Shown: positions 1 to 4,786 of the stretch, one piece after another
Position numbering within the stretch: position 1 is the stretch's first letter
How the letters are laid out: each line of letters starts with the position of its first letter
DNA from: CAVPGH01 sp046726955
GTDB taxonomy: Bacteria; Acidobacteriota; Vicinamibacteria; Fen-336
Length of the DNA stretch: 5,614 bases
Reading direction: 5' to 3'
Assembly (NCBI GenBank): GCA_046726955.1
Contig: JBKPBQ010000493.1
Span: 1 to 5,614 of the forward strand
The notes under the pieces: model-generated
Told to the model about the DNA's origin: nothing
The model's database searches: none
What the model saw: the letters and a program-made list of their open reading frames with translations, nothing else
Made by a program: the position numbers and the translations under genes

Positions 1-178
1 CTCCGGCACACCGTCAAGATCGCTCACGCGGTCGAACACGCGGCCGGGTTCGATCCGGCCGTCCAGAACGTCCGGCATGAGCTCTTCGATGTACGCGCGA
101 GCGGGCGCCGGTCCACCCGCGATCGGGGACGGTCTCTACGCGAACATCGCCGGCCGCGTACATGACTGTTGCCTTCAT
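1..178 (-). pseudogene. Zinc-dependent alcohol dehydrogenase, internally deleted remnant
   Basis: Read leftward from the ATG at 178, the first 19 codons (MKATVMYAAGDVRVETVPD) are the typical N-terminus of the MDR-superfamily Zn-dependent alcohol dehydrogenases. After about position 122 the family match stops. From about position 120 a different frame encodes that family's C-terminus: AGGPAPARAYIEELMPDV, then a DGRIEPGRVFDR segment, running off the window at 1. The two parts differ by one reading frame. The middle of the protein, with the catalytic zinc ligands, structural-zinc loop and Rossmann NAD(P) site, is absent. Against the usual 340-350 residues, roughly 270 codons are missing. Translation from 178 would stop at 16-14 after nonsense sequence. 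The ATG lies 8 nt after the cupin-CMD stop, with a GAGGGG at 197-192 upstream, so it was once the last known gene of the operon. An assembly collapse is the alternative explanation. Confidence 0.85.
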
Positions 179-185
179 CGCGATC

Positions 186-1043
186 TCACTTCCCCTCGAA
201 GACTTCCTTGGCCACCGTGATCGCCGTTATGGCGCTCGGCCAGCCCGCGTAGAACGCAAGGTGAGTGATCGACTCGACGATCTCCTCCTGGGTTACGCCG
301 TTGTCGCGTGCGCGCTGGAGATGCGATCGGAGCTGGTCGGGCCGGTTCATGGCAATGAGCGCGCTGACCGTGATCAGGCTGCGGTCGCGCGGCGACAACT
401 GCGGTCGGGCCCAGACGTCGCCGAAGAGCACGTCGTCCGTGAGCTGGACCATCTTCGGCGAGAAGTCGCCGATGAGACGCTGAGCAGGCGTGGGCTGGCC
501 GGCTGCCATCGAAGGCGCCGTGGGGGTGACAGGGGCTGACGTCGCGCGGACCGGCCGGCCGTATTGCTCGTCGGTGACCTTCTCCATCCAGTCGGTGTTC
601 TTGCCGTCGAGCTGCTCGACGATCGCGATGTGCGACATCGCAGTGGTCGGCGCCGCGCCGTGCCAGTGCTTCTGGCCCGGCGGAATCCAGACAACGTCAC
701 CCGCGCGGATCTCGTCGATCGGATCTCCCCACCTTTGCACGCGGCCTACCCCGCTCGTCACGATCAGCGTCTGGCCGAGCGGGTGGCTGTGCCAAGCCGT
801 GCGCGCGCCTGGTTCGAACGTGACCCGCCCGCCGAATGTCCGGCCGGGCGCGGTCGCCTGGAACGCCTGATCGATCCGCACGGAGCCGGTGAAGTTCTCG
901 GCCGGCCCCCGACGGGCAGCTTGTGTCTCTGCTCGAGTGACCCCAATGGGAGCTTCCTCTGCCGACACGGCGACCTCCTTTCCCGACACGGCTCCGGCGC
1001 TGAGAAGCGACGACACGGCTACCGCCACCAGCCGCGCGCTCAT
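186..1043 (-). CDS. Exported cupin (hydroxynitrile-lyase-like) - carboxymuconolactone decarboxylase fusion
   Basis: The protein has 285 aa and two domains. Residues 1-20 look like a signal peptide (short basic start, then LVAVAVSSLLSAGAVSG), suggesting a periplasmic location. The cupin domain spans about 45-160. Motif 1 carries H85, H87 and Q91, and motif 2 (GDVVWIPPGQKHWHGAAP) carries H126 and H128. The H-x-H-x3-Q plus H-W-H pattern and the flanking FTGSVRID, FEPGARTAWH and DWMEKVTDEQY segments resemble, from memory, the Mn-dependent cupin hydroxynitrile lyases of Acidobacteria (GtHNL/AcHNL), which are single-domain proteins of about 130 aa. A Pro/Ala-rich linker (about 165-187) leads to a CMD domain (about 190-283) with the H-L-A-F-Y-A-G-W-P motif at 261-269. 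It has no CxxC, so AhpD-type peroxidase chemistry is unlikely. The start overlaps the aldo/keto reductase stop (ATGA at 1043-1040), implying translational coupling. The fold assignment is firm; the cyanohydrin activity is inferred. Confidence 0.93.
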   Translation of the reverse strand: MSARLVAVAVSSLLSAGAVSGKEVAVSAEEAPIGVTRAETQAARRGPAENFTGSVRIDQAFQATAPGRTFGGRVTFEPGARTAWHSHPLGQTLIVTSGVGRVQRWGDPIDEIRAGDVVWIPPGQKHWHGAAPTTAMSHIAIVEQLDGKNTDWMEKVTDEQYGRPVRATSAPVTPTAPSMAAGQPTPAQRLIGDFSPKMVQLTDDVLFGDVWARPQLSPRDRSLITVSALIAMNRPDQLRSHLQRARDNGVTQEEIVESITHLAFYAGWPSAITAITVAKEVFEGK

Positions 1044-2029
1044 CGGTCCACCATACGCTGGGAGGCGTCGGAATAGCGCGCGCCGTGCACCTCGATGCGC
1101 GATGCGGCCTCACCGATCTCGCGCAGTTCGTCGGCGGTGAGCCCCACGTCCACCGCGCCGAGGTTCTCTTCGAGGCGCGTCAGTTTCGTGGTGCCCGGGA
1201 TGGGAACGATCCATGACTTCTGCGCCAAGACCCACGCCAGGGCGATCTGGGCCGGCGTCGCACGCTTGCGTGCGGCCGCCGCGGCCACGAGCTCCACGAC
1301 GGCCTGGTTTGCCTTCCGGTTCTCAGGTGAGAGCCGCGGCACCGTGTTGCGGAAATCACTCCCGTCGAACGGCGTGGTCTCGTCGATCTTGCCCGTCAGG
1401 AAGCCTTTCCCGAGAGGGCTGAAGGGCACGAAACCGATACCCAGCTCTTCGAGGACGGGCAGGATCTGCTCCTCCGGCTCCCGCCACCAGAGGGAGTACT
1501 CGCTCTGCAGCGCGGTCACCGGCTGCACGGCATGCGCGCGGCGGATGTTCTTCACCCCCGCCTCGGAGAGGCCGAAGTGCCTCACCTTGCCCTGTTGGAT
1601 CAGCTCCTTCACGGCGCCCGCCACGTCCTCGACGGGAACGTTCGGGTCGACACGGTGCTGGTAGAGGAGGTCGATGCTGTCGGTCCGGAGGCGCTTGAGC
1701 GATGCGTCGGCCGTGCGCCGGATGCTGTCGGGCCGACTATCGAGCCCCGCCGGCTTGCCTTCCGCGTCGAACGCGAAGCCGAACTTCGTAGCGATCACGA
1801 CCTGGCTTCGCACGGGAGCCAGAGCCTCCCCGACCAGATCTTCGTTCGTGAACGGACCGTAGACCTGGGCAGTGTCGAAGAAGGTGACGCCTCGATCCAC
1901 CGCCGCGCGCAGGAGCGCGGTCATCTCCGCGCGATCCTTGGCGGGCCCGTACCCGAAGCTCATTCCCATGCAGCCCAGGCCGATGGCCGAGACTTCGAGC
2001 CCGTTCTTTCCGAGCGTGCGTGTCTTCAC
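1040..2029 (-). CDS. Aldo/keto reductase (NADPH-dependent, TIM barrel)
   Basis: This 329-aa protein is full length for the family. It would reduce aldehydes or ketones to alcohols with NAD(P)H in the cytoplasm. The catalytic tetrad is visible as D52 and Y57 (FFDTAQVYGP), K82 (VVIATKFGF) and H125 (LLYQHRVD). Cofactor-binding elements are the PFSPLGKGFLTG strand-loop (202-213) and the C-terminal PGTTKLTRLEENL segment (278-290). The N-terminal TLGKNGLEVSAIGLGCMGMS is typical of the large bacterial YajO/AKR13-like group. The start is GTG at 2029, fixed by a perfect AGGAGG (2040-2035) with a 5-nt spacer. It lies 93 nt downstream of the esterase stop and overlaps the next gene by 4 nt. A 10-bp palindrome sits just upstream of its ribosome-binding site. 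The substrate cannot be told from sequence. Confidence 0.97.
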   Translation of the reverse strand: MKTRTLGKNGLEVSAIGLGCMGMSFGYGPAKDRAEMTALLRAAVDRGVTFFDTAQVYGPFTNEDLVGEALAPVRSQVVIATKFGFAFDAEGKPAGLDSRPDSIRRTADASLKRLRTDSIDLLYQHRVDPNVPVEDVAGAVKELIQQGKVRHFGLSEAGVKNIRRAHAVQPVTALQSEYSLWWREPEEQILPVLEELGIGFVPFSPLGKGFLTGKIDETTPFDGSDFRNTVPRLSPENRKANQAVVELVAAAAARKRATPAQIALAWVLAQKSWIVPIPGTTKLTRLEENLGAVDVGLTADELREIGEAASRIEVHGARYSDASQRMVDR

Positions 2030-2034
2030 GTCGT

Positions 2035-2040
2035 CCTCCT
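2035..2040 (-). promoter_or_regulatory. Strong Shine-Dalgarno for the aldo/keto reductase
   Basis: The minus strand reads AGGAGG at 2040-2035, then ACGAC, then GTG at 2029. This perfect anti-SD match at 5-nt spacing decides the GTG start and suggests the reductase is translated efficiently on its own, independent of the upstream esterase. Confidence 0.85.
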
Positions 2041-2045
2041 GACAA

Positions 2046-2055
2046 ACGCTAGCGT
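2046..2055. repeat. 10-bp perfect palindrome in the reductase leader
   Basis: The sequence acgctagcgt is a perfect inverted repeat centred between 2050 and 2051. It is flanked by imperfectly placed gac (2041-2043) and gtc (2055-2057) that could extend a hairpin. It lies 5 nt upstream of the AGGAGG of the aldo/keto reductase, in the 93-nt gap after the esterase gene. It could be an operator or a small mRNA hairpin, or it could be chance. There is no U-tract, so it is not a terminator. Confidence 0.35.
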
Positions 2056-2122
2056 GTCATGGCCCGTCGGTCGTCCCAACTCTTCTGTTGACGTGCGCGT
2101 CGATCTACTTTCCCTCATGGAG

Positions 2123-3217
2123 TCACTTGCCCCCGCTGCGTCGCTTTCCGACACGATCATCGATCCACTGCAGGATCAGGTCGGCGACCTGCAGACTGTT
2201 CTTGTCCTGCATGATCATGTGGCTGTTGCCGCGGAGGGGGCGCTCCGGTGGCGCGAACATCTCGGCCTGACCGCCCACACCTTTGATGCGGCCGATCATT
2301 GCCTGGCAGGCCTCGTAACGGGCCTGCCATGTAGGCAGCGTGGGGAGGCCGGTGGGATTGTCGCGATGATCGCCGAACAGCACCAGAATGGGCACCCTCG
2401 CAAGAATGGCGATCTCCTCGGCCGTGTACCGAGCCGGGCAGCTGCCCGGCTCGACGAGTACGAGCCCCTTCGCTGCGGCCGGATTGAGTAGCGCCGCTTC
2501 AAGAGGAAACGATCCGGACTGCGAGTGTCCCATCAACACCGCACCATTCAACTGGCCGGCGAGATCGGCCAGTCCTTTGAGGGTGGGGTTGGGATTGGGG
2601 ACGCCGCCGAAGCTGACGTCCGGCACTCCCTGCTTGGAGAGTTCGTCCACGGCCGTCACCGGGAACTGGCTGTCGGGGAACGGCTGGCCCGGGGTCAATC
2701 CGAACCGGAAATTGGGCCAGACGCCCTCGTCGCTGAATCGCAGCCAGACCGGTTGGTTGGCTGGCAGCGTCGAGCCCGCGCGCACGTTGTTGAAGACGGC
2801 TTGATTGAAGCCGGACCGACCGCGGCCCACTTGGTCCGGGACGTACACGGGATGGCCCTTGCGAACGAAGTACTCGTCCCAGCCCATCCGACCGTCCGGC
2901 GTGGTCTCCCACGACTTGCCGGTCAGGGTGGCGCCGTGGACCATCACCACAGGGATGTTGCCGTCGCCGCCCTGCGGCACCATGTACCGCACGTACATCT
3001 GGTTGATGCTGATGTGACCGCCAGGACCGAGGCTGCCCAACTCGCCCTGCGTCTGCTCCACCCTCGCGCCGCCGACGAAGAAGCTGCCTTGTGCCTTGAG
3101 AACCAACGGCGAGTCAGCCGTCTGAACATCCTTGAAAGCCTGCGCAGCCACGCTGTCGGCCGTGGCGAGAACGCCGGCAACCGCCGTACCGGCCAGCAGC
3201 GCGGGGCCGAACCACAT
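2123..3217 (-). CDS. Exported alpha/beta hydrolase, esterase 713 type
   Basis: Taken from the ATG at 3217 the protein has 364 aa. A hydrophobic signal peptide (WFGPALLAGTAVAGVLATADSVAAQA, cleavage probably after AQA near residue 27) points to the periplasm or outside. The mature part resembles Alcaligenes esterase 713 (PDB 1QLW, from memory): HGATLTG oxyanion region (94-100), WETTPDGRMGWDEYF (103-117), VGRGRSGF, nucleophile S232 in GHSQSG, acid E256 in VLVEPGSC, and H333 in GNSHMIMQD. Glu instead of Asp as the triad acid is a hallmark of that esterase. C260 and C304 match a disulphide pair of the homologue, whereas its unusual adjacent Cys-Cys after HG is A96-T97 here. The start is uncertain: GGAG at 3249-3246 lies 28 nt from this ATG but only 7 nt from an in-frame CTG at 3238. 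It is the first gene of the leftward cluster. The physiological ester is unknown. Confidence 0.92.
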   Translation of the reverse strand: MWFGPALLAGTAVAGVLATADSVAAQAFKDVQTADSPLVLKAQGSFFVGGARVEQTQGELGSLGPGGHISINQMYVRYMVPQGGDGNIPVVMVHGATLTGKSWETTPDGRMGWDEYFVRKGHPVYVPDQVGRGRSGFNQAVFNNVRAGSTLPANQPVWLRFSDEGVWPNFRFGLTPGQPFPDSQFPVTAVDELSKQGVPDVSFGGVPNPNPTLKGLADLAGQLNGAVLMGHSQSGSFPLEAALLNPAAAKGLVLVEPGSCPARYTAEEIAILARVPILVLFGDHRDNPTGLPTLPTWQARYEACQAMIGRIKGVGGQAEMFAPPERPLRGNSHMIMQDKNSLQVADLILQWIDDRVGKRRSGGK

Positions 3218-3245
3218 CGAGAATTGCTGACTTCCCAGGTTCGAT

Positions 3246-3253
3246 CTCCTCTC
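3246..3253 (-). promoter_or_regulatory. Shine-Dalgarno-like GAGAGGAG upstream of the esterase
   Basis: The minus strand reads GAGAGGAG at 3253-3246. It is the only good purine-rich site upstream of the esterase. It is too far (28 nt) from the ATG at 3217 for normal initiation. It is 7 nt from an in-frame CTG at 3238-3236, which would add seven residues (LGSQQFS) before the signal peptide. A weaker GGGAAG (3236-3231) lies 13 nt from the ATG. Confidence 0.4.
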
Positions 3254-3331
3254 GCGACGAACCCGCGCGCCGACCGGCCGGCTTCCCGTGCATTCGTCGA
3301 CGACTACACTACTCGGCCGCGTAATGGATCC

Positions 3332-3392
3332 CTTGCCTATTCCTCCGCAAAGTGAGGGCTCCTCACGCCTCCGACGTGGAGGTTTAGGCAAG
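3332..3392. repeat. Long interrupted inverted repeat, candidate operator
   Basis: The left arm cttgcctattcctcc (3332-3346) and right arm ggaggtttaggcaag (3378-3392) are inverted copies matching at 13 of 15 positions, separated by 31 bp. The tips CTTGCCTA/TAGGCAAG are perfect. Tip centres are about 52 bp apart, near five helical turns, so both sites would face the same side of the DNA. This fits a dimeric regulator binding two inverted half-sites, most simply the adjacent AraC-family protein. No T-tract follows either side, which argues against a terminator. Confidence 0.6.
3352..3366. repeat. Perfect hairpin inside the operator-like repeat
   Basis: GTGAGG (3352-3357), GCT loop, CCTCAC (3361-3366) form a perfect 6-bp inverted repeat inside the 31-bp spacer of the larger repeat. 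A further CCTCC-GACGT-GGAGG inverted repeat (3368-3382) uses the right arm's GGAGG in an alternative pairing, so mutually exclusive structures are possible. Confidence 0.55.
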
Positions 3393-3424
3393 CGCGGTGT
3401 TCCCGACGGCTGTACCATTCGCTC

Positions 3425-4495
3425 ATGAAGACAGCCCGGCGACGACGCCCCTACGTGCCCCGCAGGACAGGGAGCCCTGGCGAGCCGGAGTCTCGGGTCG
3501 ACCAACGGGCAGAGAGTTTTGCAAGCCACGACAGCCTCACATCACGAGAAGACACCAGCCAGGCCGCCCCAGGCGCATTGGCTCTGCGACGACTGGCCAA
3601 CCTGATCGCGCGCCATGCTCCGCGCGACGGTGTATTTCCGCTTCGGCTTCCGGGAGCGTACGCGCTGCGCCGGTCGAGGATGACCTCGGAAGCTGTTCAC
3701 GCGACGCTGGGGCCGTCCCTCTGCCTCGTGGCGCAAGGCGCGAAGGTCATCATGCTCGGCCGCGAGGTGTTCGAGTACGACCCCGCGCGCATGCTCATCT
3801 TCGCGGTGGATCTGCCGGTCTCCGGGCAGGTGACTCGCGCCAGCTGGCGCGAGCCGTTTCTCGGTTTCAAGCTGGATCTTGACCGGGGGCGCGTGGCGGA
3901 ACTTGCCGCGCGGGTCTATCCCCGTCGCGTCCCAAAGCCGTCGGATGATCGCGGCCTCTATGTCGGACGCGCCACGGACGCGATCGTCGACGCAGTGGCG
4001 CGCTTGCTCGAGCTGATGGGTCAGGCGGACGATGCGGACCTGCTCGGACCGCTTGCCGTCGACGAGATCCTGATTCGCTTACTGCGCACTCCCATCGGCA
4101 GCCGCGTCGCCCAGATCGCACAGCCGAAATCCGGCGTGCATCGCATCGCCGAGGCCGTGGCGTGGATACGCGAGCATTTCGCGCAGCCCGTCACCGTCGA
4201 GGAGATGGCTGCCTCGGTCCGCATGAGCGCGTCGTCATTCCACGAGCGGTTCAAGGCGGTGACGTCGATGAGCCCGCTCCAGTACCAGAAGACGCTTCGG
4301 CTGCACGAAGCCCGGCGGCTGATGCTGTTTCAGGGAATGGACGCGAGTGACGCGTGCCTCCGCGTTGGCTACCTGAGTCCTTCGCAGTTCAGCAGGGAGT
4401 ACGGTCGATTCTTCGGGAGTGCCCCCACCAGGGATGTCGTCCGGCTGCGTGAGGAGGGGTTCGTCCGCGGCGAGGGTGACTCCCCCTCGACCTAG
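3425..4495 (+). CDS. AraC-family transcriptional regulator (AraC_N effector domain)
   Basis: From the ATG at 3425 the protein has 356 aa. Residues about 58-215 match the AraC_N effector-binding domain (LIARHAP, PSLCLVAQGAKVIMLG, VFEYDPARMLIFAVDLPVSGQV). Residues about 238-345 are the AraC DNA-binding domain with two helix-turn-helices: VTVEEMAASVRMSASSFHERFKAVT (about 256-280), and ASDACLRVGYLSPSQFSREYGRFFG (about 307-331). Regulators of this type usually have about 300 aa. The first 50 residues are polar, Arg-rich and unlike the family, and no Shine-Dalgarno precedes 3425. An in-frame TTG at 3578 would give about 305 aa and begins exactly at the family-like part, so the true start may lie there. 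It is divergent from the esterase operon, of which it is the likely activator. The ligand is unknown. Confidence 0.93.
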   Translation: MKTARRRRPYVPRRTGSPGEPESRVDQRAESFASHDSLTSREDTSQAAPGALALRRLANLIARHAPRDGVFPLRLPGAYALRRSRMTSEAVHATLGPSLCLVAQGAKVIMLGREVFEYDPARMLIFAVDLPVSGQVTRASWREPFLGFKLDLDRGRVAELAARVYPRRVPKPSDDRGLYVGRATDAIVDAVARLLELMGQADDADLLGPLAVDEILIRLLRTPIGSRVAQIAQPKSGVHRIAEAVAWIREHFAQPVTVEEMAASVRMSASSFHERFKAVTSMSPLQYQKTLRLHEARRLMLFQGMDASDACLRVGYLSPSQFSREYGRFFGSAPTRDVVRLREEGFVRGEGDSPST

Positions 4496-4669
4496 AGACG
4501 CTCTATCACCCCAAGATCGCGACTCCGGACAATCCGTACCGCCATCGCGCCACGTCCTCGAGCTCGGAGCGGTCGGCGTGCGCGAGTGCCCCCGTCACGC
4601 GAAACAAGACACAACCAAGACGCGAAACGCCCTCGCCCGAAGGTCGCTTCGCTAAGTCTTTGTCGGATT
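4496..4669. other. Non-coding gap after the AraC gene
   Basis: No gene, promoter or convincing terminator was seen between the AraC stop and the tRNA fragment. A small hairpin CGAAG-GTCG-CTTCG (4638-4651) has only 5 bp and no clean T-tract. If the tRNA fragment is an attachment scar, this is the original chromosomal flank downstream of a tRNA gene. Confidence 0.5.
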
Positions 4670-4714
4670 TGGTGGAGCTGACGGGGATCGAACCCGTGAC
4701 CTCGTGAATGCCAA
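4670..4714 (-). pseudogene. tRNA-Ala(GGC) 3' half, probable attachment-site remnant
   Basis: Read on the minus strand, 4714-4670 gives a canonical tRNA 3' half in exact standard numbering. It shows TT then anticodon GGC (34-36 at 4712-4710), variable loop AGGTC, T arm ACGGG-TTCGATC-CCCGT, 3' acceptor strand CAGCTCC, discriminator A and encoded CCA ending at 4670. T70 would give the G3:U70 pair that marks tRNA-Ala if the usual GGGGCTG 5' strand were present. It is not: the expected 5' strand at 4745-4739 (CCAACGC) does not pair. The D stem (GCTC against CCCC) fails and the anticodon stem has only three of five pairs. The gene is therefore non-functional. Integrases that use tRNA genes leave such 3' copies, typically starting at the anticodon loop. 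The CCA points left, so an inserted element would lie to the right. Confidence 0.85.
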
Positions 4715-4786
4715 TCTCTTGGGGTTCGGGCTGAGCGGGCGTTGGCCGCCTGCGCGACCAGGCGCATGTCTTGCTGCGAGCCCGCG

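Larger units (their letters stand above)
3218..3424. promoter_or_regulatory. Divergent promoter/operator region between esterase operon and AraC gene
   Basis: This 207-bp gap separates the divergent esterase and AraC-family genes, so it must hold both promoters. A possible minus-strand promoter toward the esterase is TTGCGG (3350-3345), an 18-nt spacer, and CATTAC (3326-3321); this is a weak match. No convincing promoter was seen on the plus strand, and no Shine-Dalgarno precedes the ATG at 3425. The middle holds the inverted repeats listed separately. Arrangement beside an AraC gene suggests autoregulation and activation of the operon, by inference. Confidence 0.6.

Noticed and set aside
1532..2491. 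319-aa open frame on the plus strand
   Set aside because: It lies antisense to the aldo/keto reductase and esterase, has no recognisable domain, and is the kind of long shadow frame GC-rich genes produce.
2525..3355. 276-aa open frame on the plus strand
   Set aside because: It is antisense to the esterase, which has a clear catalytic triad; the composition is Arg/His/Ala-rich with no family resemblance.
3352..3382. Bidirectional transcription terminator
   Set aside because: Stems are short and no T-tracts flank them; the location between divergent starts fits an operator better.
3218..3529. N-terminal extension of the esterase frame up to an ATG at 3529
   Set aside because: The extra 104 residues are Arg/Pro-rich, cross the divergent promoter and overlap the AraC gene; the signal peptide starts at the ATG at 3217.
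4638..4651. Terminator hairpin after the AraC gene
   Set aside because: The stem has only 5 bp and the following sequence is not a clean T-tract.
4670..4714. 3' end of a tmRNA gene
   Set aside because: An anticodon loop with GGC and a canonical AGGTC variable loop are present, which tmRNA lacks.
4670..4745. Intact, functional tRNA-Ala gene
   Set aside because: The acceptor 5' strand and D stem do not pair, and only three of five anticodon-stem pairs form.
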